Source of the DNA: Pedobacter soli
Lineage (GTDB): Bacteria; Bacteroidota; Bacteroidia; Sphingobacteriales; Sphingobacteriaceae
Length of the DNA: 64,000 nucleotides
Assembly: GCF_900101435.1 (NCBI RefSeq)
Contig: NZ_FMZH01000008.1
Coordinates: 124,001 to 188,000 of the forward strand
Direction: 5' to 3'
A model generated the notes under the pieces. The model saw nothing but the letters and a program-made list of their open reading frames with translations. It did no database searches and had not been told where the DNA came from. The translations under genes were made by a program, and so were the position numbers. Of this stretch, positions 25,383 through 34,860 are shown piece by piece (position 1 is the first letter of the stretch; the number at the start of each line of letters is the position of its first letter).

Positions 25383-27035
25383 ATGAATAAGTTGATTTCC
25401 GTTTTTAGCTGCTTCGCATTACTGTTATTTTTTAGTGGAACCAAACCCCATTTTTCTGCACCTGCAAAAGCACCAAATATTTTGCTCATTATGGCCGATG
25501 ATATGGGGTTTGCCGATATTGGTTGTTATGGTAGTGAGGTAGCTACTCCAAATTTAGACAGGCTTGCAGCAAAGGGCATCCGTTTCAGGCAATTTTACAA
25601 TAACGCGCGGTGTTGCCCAACGCGGGCATCTTTGCTTACCGGCGTATATCCACACCAGGCGGGCATCGGGCACATGTCTAACGATCCGGAAGATAGTACC
25701 AGTTTTAATTATAACCTGCCAGGTTATCAGGGCAGTTTAAACAATAAATGTGTAACCATTGCCGAAGTGCTGAAAACAAAAGGTTATCAAACTTTAATGA
25801 GTGGTAAATGGCATGTGGGTTATCACGGCGAACAGCGGTGGCCAATGCAAAGAGGTTTCGATAAATATTATGGCCTGCTGGCTGGGGCAACCAATTACTT
25901 TAATCCTTCGGGCGGACGTGGATTGATGCTGATGAATGAAAAAGTAAAGCCCCAGGGAGAAAATTTCTACCTAACCGATGCCATTACCGATTATGCGGTT
26001 AAATTTCTTGATGAAAATAAAAAGGAAAGTAAAGCACCTTTCTTCATGTACCTGGCTTATACCAGTCCGCACTGGCCTTTAAATGCTTTGGAAGCGGATG
26101 TGAAGAAATACCGTGGCCAATATAAAAAAGGCTGGAAGGCACTTCGTCAAGCCCGCTACGAAAAGATGAAAGCTTTAGGGGTAATTGATAAAAACGCGGG
26201 GCTTAGCGATGCTGATGGCGCCGATTGGGATGAGTTATCGGCTGCTAAACAAGATGAAATGGATCACCGCATGGCGCTTTATGCAGCGCAGATTGATCGG
26301 ATGGACCAGAACATTGGCCGTGTAATTAAGCAACTGGAAACTTCGGGCGAGTTAGACAATACACTTATCTTTTTCCTTTCTGATAATGGTGCATGTGCCG
26401 AAGGTGGCCTCCTTGGTGGCGGTTTACCCGAAAACCTGGGTACGAAGTTGGGGTATCTGCTCAGTTATGGTCAATCGTGGGCCAATGTTTCCAATACACC
26501 TTTCAAAAAATTTAAGCACTGGGTTCACGAAGGCGGAATCAGCACGCCGCTTATTGTACACTGGCCTAAGGCCATTCCTCAGGGCCGTTTGGGTAAATTT
26601 ACCGATCAATATGGTTTTTTGCCCGATATTATGGCTACTATTGTTGACGTAAGTAAAGCTCAATATCCTTCAACCTATAAAGGTAATGAGATTGTTCCTT
26701 TGCAGGGAAAAAGTTTGCTGCCCTTAATTTATGGAAAAGAAACTCCTGTACATACTGCACCCGTTTTCTGGGAACATGAAGGAAATGCAGCTGTCAGGCA
26801 GGGTAACCTGAAACTGGTTAGTGAGTACCACACCGGGCAACCAGTTCAATGGGAGTTATATGATATCAGTAAAGACCGCTCAGAACTGAACAATCTGGCT
26901 GCTACCATGCCTCAAAAAGTTGCCGAATTAAGCGCAGCTTACCAAAACTGGGCGAGATACGTCGGGGTGATTCCTTATAGCGAAGTCATTAAAATCAGGG
27001 AAGGAAAGCGGAAAGCACCAAAGACAGGAATTTAA
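25383..27035 (+). CDS. Exported arylsulfatase (S1 family)
   Basis: A 550-residue sulfatase from ATG 25383; the frame extends 2 codons upstream to a TTG. It has a signal peptide and the N-terminal metal site MADDMGFADIGCYG. The activation motif is RCCPTRASLLTG, with Cys77 as the likely formylglycine site in C-x-P-T-R. GKWHVGYHG and FLSDNGACAEGG supply other active-site residues. It removes sulfate esters from a glycan; the exact substrate is not readable, but the form resembles arylsulfatase A-type enzymes. It lies 130 bp upstream of the HTCS regulator, so a role with the PUL is plausible. A sulfatase-maturating enzyme would have to be encoded elsewhere. Confidence 0.88.
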   Translation: MNKLISVFSCFALLLFFSGTKPHFSAPAKAPNILLIMADDMGFADIGCYGSEVATPNLDRLAAKGIRFRQFYNNARCCPTRASLLTGVYPHQAGIGHMSNDPEDSTSFNYNLPGYQGSLNNKCVTIAEVLKTKGYQTLMSGKWHVGYHGEQRWPMQRGFDKYYGLLAGATNYFNPSGGRGLMLMNEKVKPQGENFYLTDAITDYAVKFLDENKKESKAPFFMYLAYTSPHWPLNALEADVKKYRGQYKKGWKALRQARYEKMKALGVIDKNAGLSDADGADWDELSAAKQDEMDHRMALYAAQIDRMDQNIGRVIKQLETSGELDNTLIFFLSDNGACAEGGLLGGGLPENLGTKLGYLLSYGQSWANVSNTPFKKFKHWVHEGGISTPLIVHWPKAIPQGRLGKFTDQYGFLPDIMATIVDVSKAQYPSTYKGNEIVPLQGKSLLPLIYGKETPVHTAPVFWEHEGNAAVRQGNLKLVSEYHTGQPVQWELYDISKDRSELNNLAATMPQKVAELSAAYQNWARYVGVIPYSEVIKIREGKRKAPKTGI

Positions 27036-27165
27036 CCTGGATACCTATTTGTAAGTAGTTTGTGTATGGATTAACATACAGCGCAAAATCGGGGCAAATA
27101 CTGGGCTTTTTAGGAAAATATGTATATTCGTTTCCTGCCAAGTATATCCAGGTACTGATTTTTCT

Positions 27166-30100
27166 ATGTTCCCTATCCATAAAACGATTGTATGTTCCAT
27201 ATTTTGCTTATGGCTAAATATCAGTGTTTGCTTTTCGCAGACACCTGCTTTTACCATTAAATATTTAGGGGTAGAAAACGGGCTATCGAACAACGTAGTA
27301 AACTCTTTATACCTTGATGGTTTTGGTTTTATGTGGATGGGCACTTATGATGGCCTGAACCGTTATGATGGTTACCATTTTAAGATCTTTAGAAATGGCT
27401 GGGGCGATGAGCATTCGCTGGTTAACAACCACATTACCGTACTTAATGGTGATAAGAAAAACCGCATTTGGGTGGGCACGCAAAAAGGAATATCTTATTA
27501 CGATTATGCTGATTCAAAATTTCATCAGCTATTTTATCAGGAGCAAGGCAAAAGAAACGAGGTTGGCTATTCTATTAATGCCATTGCGGTAAGCAAAGCC
27601 ACATCTGTTTATATTGCTACCGATGAAAAAGGGCTTTTTGTACTTAAAAAGGATAGTCAGCTGGCCGAACAAATTCCCTTTGGTAAAAACCGGAATTATA
27701 CCGTAAAAGCATTGTACGCGGATAGTGAAGAAACCCTTTGGCTTTTTATTAAAGATGTGGGGTTATGCCGGTTTGATGCCGCTAAAAATGCGATTAGTTT
27801 AGTCAATTCTGCACTGCGTTCAGTAACCAGTATTGCTGAAGGGGCTAACCAAATTTTATGGGTTGGAACAGAACGCGGACTTTTTCAGTTTAATAAAGCG
27901 ACCAATAGTTTAAGCCGGTTTAACCAGCATTTGGCCAACGAAAATATTATGGGACTGTTGCTTGATAAGCAACAAAAGCTTTGGATTTCGACAGATGGTG
28001 GCGGCATAACCATTTACAATACCAGGAGCCAGAAAACGAGCTACCTGGCAGCTGGAAAAGAAAAAGACGTGCTGAGCAGTAATTCGGTTGCGCAGGTTTA
28101 CGAAGATCACGAATCGCGCAAATGGATTGCTACTTTACGTGGTGGAGTAAATATTATCGATCAGGAAAACGAGCAGTTTAAAACCATCAAACACGATCCT
28201 TTAAAAAGCAATTCGCTCATCAATAATTTCGTGCTTTCTTTTAGTGAAGACGAAAATAAAAACATCTGGATTGGTACCGATGGGGGAGGTTTAAGTGTGT
28301 GGAACCAAAAGCAGAATACCTTTACCAACTACGCAAAAACTGCCGATGCGGGCTCTTTAACCAGTAATTTTGTAACCAGTATTTTAAACGATGCCAATCA
28401 CAATACCTGGGTAGCAACCTTTAGTGGCGGAATTGATCGTTTTGACAAGACCAGAGGTAAATTTATCCATTACACCTGCTACAACACAGTAAAAGGGGTT
28501 GAGGAAGTTAATCTGTGGAAACTGTATCAGGATAAACAGCAAAACCTTTGGGCCGGTACAACCAAAGGCGGGGCATTGTATCGTTACAATAAAGCAACCG
28601 ATAAATTTGACCTTTTTGATAACCGTCTTAAGGACATTCATACGCTTTTTCAGGATTCGAAAGGCAGGCTTTGGGGAGGTAATTATACGGAGCTGATTAA
28701 AATCGACCCGGTAAATAAAAAACACGAATATTTTAAAATCAATTTTGCCATCAGAGCCATTCACGAAGACACCCGTCATCAGTTATGGATTGGTACCGAG
28801 GGTGGGGGACTACTGCTTTTTGATCCGGCAACGCAAAAAATAAAACGCTACATTCAGCGCGATGGCCTTCCGGGCAATTCGGTATTAAACATCCTCGAAG
28901 ATAATCAAGGTAATTTATGGTGCAGTACCTATAACGGCCTTTCTAAATTTGATACTAAAAACAATACTTTTAAAAACTACTATGCAACCGATGGTTTGCA
29001 AAGCAATCAATTTAACTATAATGCAGCCTTAAAATTATCAAACGGAAACCTTTTGTTTGGCGGTATTGGTGGTTTTAACCTGTTTTCGCCTGATAGCATT
29101 AAAAAGAATAAGCGGATTCCGAAAATTGTGCTTACCGATTTCCGGATCAACAACGTACCGCTCGACCAGGATTCCAATTACAGAAATGTTTCGGTCGTTA
29201 ATCTCGAACGGATTTCCATTCCATTCAATTCAGCCGTAATTTCGGTTGATTATGCTGCGGTAGAATTTTCTTTTCAGGATCAGATTTCTTACGCTTATTA
29301 CCTCGAAGGCTGGGATCGTGATTGGAACTACGTAAATAAACTAAGTACAGCCTATTATTCGCGCTTAAATGAAGGGAAATACAAGCTGCACATTAAAAGT
29401 ACCGATACTGAAGGGGCCTGGAGTAACAACGAAAAAATAGTAATCATTACCATTTTGCCGCCCTGGTACCGCACCTGGTGGGCTTATGCCATTTATTTAA
29501 TCATTGGTTCGTCGTTATTTTACCTGTTCCAAACCTACCGTAACCGCCAGCGTAGATTAAAACATGAGGTAGAAATTACCAACCTGAAAATGGAACGCGA
29601 AAAAGATCTGAACGAGAAAAAACTCAGTTTCTTTACCAACATTTCGCACGAGTTGAGAACACCATTAACCCTGATTGTTAACCCGATTAAAGATATCCTG
29701 TACAAAAAAGAAGCCGGCCAGGAAAAGAACGATCTTAATGTGGTTTATCGCAATTCGAGGCGTTTGCTCAGCCTGGTCGATCAGTTGTTGCTTTTCAGGA
29801 AAACAGAAAGCGAAAACGATATCCTCAAAATTGTTCGGATTAACCTGTATAAGTTTACCAACGAAATTTTCCTGTGTTTTAATTATCTGGCCAAGAATAA
29901 CCATATCAATTACATTTTTGAATGCGAGGATGAAGAACAGGATATTTTTGCCGATAAAGATAAACTCGAAATCGTCTTGTTTAACCTCCTGTCTAACGCG
30001 CTTAAATTTACGCCAAAAGGAGGTTACGTTAAATTTAGCGTTAAAACTGATGGTTCACGCGTGCAAATTGAGGTGCGCGACAGTGGTCCGGGTATTCCGG

Positions 30101-31212
30101 CCGATGTAGGTGAGAAGCTTTTTGATAAGTTTTATAAGGTAATGACCAACGAATCGCTAAAAATGGGATTTGGTATTGGGCTTTATTTGGCCAAAAACTT
30201 TGTCGAGCTGCACAAGGGGAAAATCTCTTTCAGTGCAAATCCGGGCATGGGTACTACCTTTCTGGTCGATATTCCGGTTGGCGAAGCGCATTTACCACAA
30301 CACAGCAGTACTTTACAGAACGAACTTACCTATGTTAACGAGCTCATTGCCCAGGAAGAAGAAATTGAAAATAGCGAAACCGAAAATGTAGGCAACCTCG
30401 AATTATTGATCTCAGATCTGCATTCAATTCTGATTATTGACGATAATCCGGAGATTATCGACTACATTAAACATATTTTTCAGGATAGCTTTAAGGTGTA
30501 CAGGGCCGAAAATGGTTTCGATGGTTTGCGTTTATGTAAAGAATACCTGCCCGATATTGTAATTTCGGATGTAAACATGGATGGTCTTAATGGAATTGAG
30601 CTCTGCAAGGCCATTAAAGATGATTCTGCGCTGAGCCACATTCCGGTAATTTTGCTTACCGGCGATCCAAGCCCCGAAATTAAGCTCAAAGGAATTGAAG
30701 TGGGTGCCTACGATTTTATCAGTAAACCTTTTGATAAAGAGTTGTTTACTGCTAAGATTAACAGCATTATAAAGAACCACACCAATTTACAGTCGTATTT
30801 TTATAACGAAATTACGCTGAAATCTGATACGCATAAGGTATCGCAGGAGGATAAGGGCTTTTTGCAGAAATGTATCACCATTATTGAAGAAAATTTAATG
30901 GAAGATAGTTTTAATGTGAAAACACTGGCTTCCGATCTGGGGATGAGCCACTCTAATCTCTACAAAAAGATTAAAACTACCTCAGGACAGAGCATTAATG
31001 GCTTTATCAGGTTTATCCGTTTGCGTAAGGCAGCCGAACTTTTAATTAACACCAATTTAAATATTAACGAAGCCGCTTTCAGGGTGGGAATCAACGATAG
31101 CAAATACTTTAGAGAACAGTTTCAGAAGCTCTTTAAATTAACTCCTTCTGAGTTTATTAAAAAGCACCGCAAAAGTTTTCATAAATACTATAATATTAAC
31201 GCTACCACATAA
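27166..31212 (+). CDS. Hybrid two-component system regulator (HTCS) of the PUL
   Basis: A 1348-residue one-protein signalling system. Order: signal peptide (to about 26); two seven-bladed Reg_prop propellers (about 30-690, with recurring W-x-G-T and GGGL motifs); Y_Y_Y domain (about 695-765); membrane helix (about 771-793); histidine kinase with phospho-acceptor His828 in SHELRTPLTLI, N box NLLSNALKFTP and G boxes DSGPGIP and FGIGLYLAK; receiver domain with Asp1135 in ISDVNMDG; C-terminal AraC-type DNA-binding domain (about 1240-1340). It senses a periplasmic oligosaccharide and activates PUL promoters. The 70-bp cassettes ahead of both susC genes are the best candidate targets. Confidence 0.95.
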   Translation: MFPIHKTIVCSIFCLWLNISVCFSQTPAFTIKYLGVENGLSNNVVNSLYLDGFGFMWMGTYDGLNRYDGYHFKIFRNGWGDEHSLVNNHITVLNGDKKNRIWVGTQKGISYYDYADSKFHQLFYQEQGKRNEVGYSINAIAVSKATSVYIATDEKGLFVLKKDSQLAEQIPFGKNRNYTVKALYADSEETLWLFIKDVGLCRFDAAKNAISLVNSALRSVTSIAEGANQILWVGTERGLFQFNKATNSLSRFNQHLANENIMGLLLDKQQKLWISTDGGGITIYNTRSQKTSYLAAGKEKDVLSSNSVAQVYEDHESRKWIATLRGGVNIIDQENEQFKTIKHDPLKSNSLINNFVLSFSEDENKNIWIGTDGGGLSVWNQKQNTFTNYAKTADAGSLTSNFVTSILNDANHNTWVATFSGGIDRFDKTRGKFIHYTCYNTVKGVEEVNLWKLYQDKQQNLWAGTTKGGALYRYNKATDKFDLFDNRLKDIHTLFQDSKGRLWGGNYTELIKIDPVNKKHEYFKINFAIRAIHEDTRHQLWIGTEGGGLLLFDPATQKIKRYIQRDGLPGNSVLNILEDNQGNLWCSTYNGLSKFDTKNNTFKNYYATDGLQSNQFNYNAALKLSNGNLLFGGIGGFNLFSPDSIKKNKRIPKIVLTDFRINNVPLDQDSNYRNVSVVNLERISIPFNSAVISVDYAAVEFSFQDQISYAYYLEGWDRDWNYVNKLSTAYYSRLNEGKYKLHIKSTDTEGAWSNNEKIVIITILPPWYRTWWAYAIYLIIGSSLFYLFQTYRNRQRRLKHEVEITNLKMEREKDLNEKKLSFFTNISHELRTPLTLIVNPIKDILYKKEAGQEKNDLNVVYRNSRRLLSLVDQLLLFRKTESENDILKIVRINLYKFTNEIFLCFNYLAKNNHINYIFECEDEEQDIFADKDKLEIVLFNLLSNALKFTPKGGYVKFSVKTDGSRVQIEVRDSGPGIPADVGEKLFDKFYKVMTNESLKMGFGIGLYLAKNFVELHKGKISFSANPGMGTTFLVDIPVGEAHLPQHSSTLQNELTYVNELIAQEEEIENSETENVGNLELLISDLHSILIIDDNPEIIDYIKHIFQDSFKVYRAENGFDGLRLCKEYLPDIVISDVNMDGLNGIELCKAIKDDSALSHIPVILLTGDPSPEIKLKGIEVGAYDFISKPFDKELFTAKINSIIKNHTNLQSYFYNEITLKSDTHKVSQEDKGFLQKCITIIEENLMEDSFNVKTLASDLGMSHSNLYKKIKTTSGQSINGFIRFIRLRKAAELLINTNLNINEAAFRVGINDSKYFREQFQKLFKLTPSEFIKKHRKSFHKYYNINATT

Positions 31213-31272
31213 AAGTTACTCGAATTTGAAGTTTAAGGCATGTTTTTCTTAAAACGCCCCCTTCAAAGTATG

Positions 31273-31294
31273 ATTTAGCCCCCTGTTTATAGTC
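31273..31294 (+). promoter_or_regulatory. Possible third HTCS-type site ahead of the PUL enzyme operon
   Basis: ATTTAGCCCCCTGTTTATA resembles the left part of the cassette found before both susC genes (ATTTAACCCCTATTTATTA and ATTTGCCCCCTTTTTATTA). It lies about 57 bp before the BNR_4 gene. The right half of the cassette is not conserved here. Confidence 0.35.
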
Positions 31295-31350
31295 TAAAAA
31301 AAGCGGTACTTCGGCATTACCAAATAAAACTGAGCAGCCTAAATCTGAAT

Positions 31351-32676
31351 ATGTACCAAGCGCCTTTTAAAAATATATTTTTTATCTGTTTATGCTTCCT
31401 TGTAAGCCTTAACTGTGTTGCACAAGAAACTCAATTGAGTACCATTGCCGGTAACGGCTGGGCCAATAATTCGGTCAATACGGTTATCTATCGCAAAAAT
31501 GCACTGGTTACTTATAGGCAAACTCAATTTGCGGCTTATTATGATCACGAGCAGTATGTTGTGCTCGCCAGTCGCAAAGCAGGCGCTCAAAAATGGACAA
31601 TACAAAGGACAGTTTATAAAGGAGATGCGACTGATGCCCATAAATCGATCAGTATTATGGTTGATGGAGCTGGTTTTTTGCATCTGGCCTGGGGGCAGCA
31701 CAATAACAAGCTAAACTATGCCAAATCTGTAGCAGCAGGTTCGTTAACGATGGGTGATAAAGAGCCCATGGTTTCGGCAAAAGAAAATAAGGTCAGTTAC
31801 CCTGAGTTTTATAAGCTGGCCAATGGCGATTTGTTATTCTTTTATCGGGATGGTGGCTCTGGTAACGGAAACCTGATGATTAACCGCTACAGTTTAAAAA
31901 CAAAAAAATGGACACGTGTACAAGATGGCATGATTGATGGCGAAGGCCAGCGCAATGCCTATTGGCAGGTGGCTGTAGATCAGGTGGGGACCATCCATTT
32001 ATCGTGGGTATGGCGCGAAAGTCCTGATGTGGCCAGTAACCACGATTTAGCTTATGCCAAATCCAGAGATGGCGGTATAACCTGGTTAAAATCTACCAAT
32101 GAAAAATACACCCTCCCCATCAGGGCTGCAAATGCCGAGTATGCGCTTAAAATTCCTCAGAAAAGTGAGCTGATTAACCAGACTTCGATGTTTGCCGATG
32201 CACAGGGAAAAGTATTTATTGCCGGTTACTGGCGCGAAGCCAATGAAAGTATCCCGCAATACCACCTCGTTTTTAAAACAGCTGGAAAATGGAAAGTAAG
32301 CAATCTTAATTTCAGGAAAACACCTTTTAGTTTAAGCGGCGGTGGAACCAAAAAGATTCCCATATCGCGACCACAGATTATTGTTTGGCCGAATGGTAAA
32401 AATTATGCTGCAGGTTTATTGTTTAGAGATGCCGAACGTGGAAATAAAGCTTCAATTGCTTTAAACAACAATTTAGGCGCAGGACTTTGGACCCTTAAAG
32501 ACCTAACCAAAACCAGTGTAGGAGATTGGGAACCCACTTACGATACGGAACTTTGGACGAGCAAAGGCATTTTAAGCCTGTTTTTGCAAAATGTAACCCA
32601 GGTTGATGGCGAAGGCATGGCCAACCAGGCGCCAACAGCCATACAGGTATTAGATTGGAAACCAAATAACAAATAG
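31351..32676 (+). CDS. Exported BNR_4 beta-propeller glycan-active enzyme (GH145/ulvan-lyase fold)
   Basis: A 441-residue secreted protein with a signal peptide ending near NCVAQ. It has the seven-bladed BNR_4 propeller (PF15892): GFLHLAWGQHNNKLNYAKS, NGDLLFFYRDGGSGNG, AVDQVGTIHLSWVWRESP and AYAKSRDGGITW are successive blades. This fold includes GH145 rhamnosidases acting on Rha-alpha-1,4-GlcA caps of arabinogalactan and PL24/PL25 ulvan lyases. The neighbours (GH105, DUF2264, GH43, GH35) suit arabinogalactan, so a rhamnosidase role is the better guess, but activity cannot be decided from sequence alone. It heads a five-gene run: 15 bp to the double GH43 gene. Confidence 0.78.
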   Translation: MYQAPFKNIFFICLCFLVSLNCVAQETQLSTIAGNGWANNSVNTVIYRKNALVTYRQTQFAAYYDHEQYVVLASRKAGAQKWTIQRTVYKGDATDAHKSISIMVDGAGFLHLAWGQHNNKLNYAKSVAAGSLTMGDKEPMVSAKENKVSYPEFYKLANGDLLFFYRDGGSGNGNLMINRYSLKTKKWTRVQDGMIDGEGQRNAYWQVAVDQVGTIHLSWVWRESPDVASNHDLAYAKSRDGGITWLKSTNEKYTLPIRAANAEYALKIPQKSELINQTSMFADAQGKVFIAGYWREANESIPQYHLVFKTAGKWKVSNLNFRKTPFSLSGGGTKKIPISRPQIIVWPNGKNYAAGLLFRDAERGNKASIALNNNLGAGLWTLKDLTKTSVGDWEPTYDTELWTSKGILSLFLQNVTQVDGEGMANQAPTAIQVLDWKPNNK

Positions 32677-32691
32677 CCATTCAACTCATAT

Positions 32692-34860
32692 ATGATACGT
32701 CCCCTTTTAAGATATTTTTCTCTGGCAGGTATAGCCTTGTTTGTTTCGGCAAATGTAGCGCAGGCACAAGTTAAAAAAGCCTCTGGTGCAGCAACCGGAA
32801 ATACAGCCTATTTGTTTACTTATTTCACAGGTAATTCGAAAGCAGAAGAGGCTATTCGTTTCGCCATAAGTAGTGATGGCTACCATTACAGGGCTTTGAA
32901 CGGCAACAATCCCATAATTTCTTCCGAGAAAATAAGCAGTACAGGTGGGGTGCGCGATCCGCATATTTTGCGTGGTGCCGATAACAAAACCTTTTACATG
33001 GTAGCTACCGATATGGTTTCGGCAAAAGGCTGGAATTCCAATCGGGCTATGCTACTGTTAAAATCAATAGATCTCATCCACTGGACTTCAAGCGTTGTAA
33101 ATATCCAGGAGCGTTTTCCAAACAATGAAAACCTGTTGCGTGTGTGGGCACCACAAACCATTTACGATGCCAAAGCCAAAAAGTACATGGTGTACTGGTC
33201 AATGAAGCACGGTAATGATCCTGATAAAATTTATTATGCTTACGCCAATGCCGCTTTTACTGATTTCGAAACTGAGCCCAAACAGCTTTTTTTCAGTCCT
33301 ACAAATGGTTCTTGCATTGATGGCGATATTATTTACGACAAAGGTAAATACAACTTGTTTTTTAAAACCGAAGGAAATGGCAATGGTATTAAAAAGGCCG
33401 TTTCTGATGAGTTAACTGGTGGTTATAAACTTCAGGATAAGTATTTACAACAAACTACCGAAGCGGTAGAAGGAGCGGGTGTATTTAAACTCAATCAGGG
33501 CGATGGCTACATCCTGATGTACGATGTGTATATGAAAGGCCGTTACCAGTTTACCAAAAGTACCGACCTGGAGCATTTTACCGTAGTAGATCAGGATATC
33601 ACGATGGATTTTCATCCCCGTCATGGTACCGTTCTGCCCATTACACAGGCAGAAGCTAATAGGCTGTTAACCCAATGGTATAAGCCATCTGCGGTATTGC
33701 AAAAGGTTGGTAACAAAGCAATAAAGCAGCATAATATTGTAGTCGATTCGGTTGCCCAAACCGTTTATTTACCTGTTCAGACAGGTACCAGCCTAAAAGC
33801 TTTCAATCCACAGTTTTCAAATGCTTTTGGTGTAACGGTTTCGCCAGCAGGTAATGCCGATTTTAGCAAAGGACCAGTAAAATACGCGGTTAAGGTAGGC
33901 AATCAAGCTCCTGAAAGCTATTCGGTTAGTGTATCAGAAGATCACAACCCGGTTTTAAATGGGTATTATGCCGATCCGGAAATTCTTTATTCAAACAAAA
34001 ACAAAAAGTATTACTTATATCCCACCAGCGATGGCTTTACCGGTTGGAGCGGTACTTACTTTAAAACTTTTTCCTCAACCGATTTGGTCAACTGGAAAGA
34101 TGAGGGCATAATCCTCGATCTGGAAAAAGACGTTTCGTGGGCCAAAAAGAATGCCTGGGCGCCTACCATTACCGAGAAAAAGATAAATGGCAGCTACAAA
34201 TACTTCTATTACTTTACAGCTGCGCAAAAAATAGGGGTAGCGTTTGCCGACGATCCTGCCGGACCTTTTAAAGACAGCGGTAAGGCTTTAATTGCTAAAA
34301 GGCCTGCAGGTACGCGTGGTGGTCAGGAAATTGATCCTGATGTTTTTACCGACCCAAAAACCGGAAAAAGTTACCTGTTCTGGGGTAACGGGCACATGGC
34401 TGTAGTACCGCTAAATGATGATATGGTTTCTGTTGATACCACTTCCATCCGGGTAATTACGCCTAATAACAGTTTCCGCGAAGGCACTGAAGTCTTTTAC
34501 CGCAAAGGGAAATATTACTTCCTCTGGTCGGAAGATGATACCCGGAGCGAAAATTACCGCGTGCGCTATGGTTATTCCGATACGTTTGATGGAAAAATGA
34601 TTATCCCCAACGATAACCTGATCCTATCCAAAAGACCCGAAAAAGGAATTTATGGTACCGGGCATAACAGCGTAATCCAGGTACCTGGTAAAGATGAGTG
34701 GTACATGGTTTACCATCGCTTTAACCGGCCAAAAGGAATTACCATGGGCGATGCCGCAGGTTACAACCGCGAAGTTTGTATCGATAAGATGGAATTCAAT
34801 GCCGATGGAACCATTAAAGCCGTAGAGCCTACTTTAACAGGAATAAAACCAGTAAAATAA
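32692..34860 (+). CDS. Double GH43 enzyme, alpha-L-arabinofuranosidase-type
   Basis: A 722-residue exported protein with a signal peptide ending near AQAQ (about 25) and two five-bladed GH43 propellers in tandem. The first (about 35-330) has base Asp in GGVRDPHIL, a modulating Asp in CIDGDIIYD and acid Glu in EAVEGAGVF. The second (about 420-715) has GYYADPEIL, EIDPDVFTD and REGTEVFY. Both triads appear intact. A linker of about 90 residues, probably a beta-sandwich, joins them. The pair probably removes two types of arabinose or galactose side residue. Its stop overlaps the next start by 1 bp (TAATG). Subfamily numbers for each half need a database search. Confidence 0.85.
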   Translation: MIRPLLRYFSLAGIALFVSANVAQAQVKKASGAATGNTAYLFTYFTGNSKAEEAIRFAISSDGYHYRALNGNNPIISSEKISSTGGVRDPHILRGADNKTFYMVATDMVSAKGWNSNRAMLLLKSIDLIHWTSSVVNIQERFPNNENLLRVWAPQTIYDAKAKKYMVYWSMKHGNDPDKIYYAYANAAFTDFETEPKQLFFSPTNGSCIDGDIIYDKGKYNLFFKTEGNGNGIKKAVSDELTGGYKLQDKYLQQTTEAVEGAGVFKLNQGDGYILMYDVYMKGRYQFTKSTDLEHFTVVDQDITMDFHPRHGTVLPITQAEANRLLTQWYKPSAVLQKVGNKAIKQHNIVVDSVAQTVYLPVQTGTSLKAFNPQFSNAFGVTVSPAGNADFSKGPVKYAVKVGNQAPESYSVSVSEDHNPVLNGYYADPEILYSNKNKKYYLYPTSDGFTGWSGTYFKTFSSTDLVNWKDEGIILDLEKDVSWAKKNAWAPTITEKKINGSYKYFYYFTAAQKIGVAFADDPAGPFKDSGKALIAKRPAGTRGGQEIDPDVFTDPKTGKSYLFWGNGHMAVVPLNDDMVSVDTTSIRVITPNNSFREGTEVFYRKGKYYFLWSEDDTRSENYRVRYGYSDTFDGKMIIPNDNLILSKRPEKGIYGTGHNSVIQVPGKDEWYMVYHRFNRPKGITMGDAAGYNREVCIDKMEFNADGTIKAVEPTLTGIKPVK

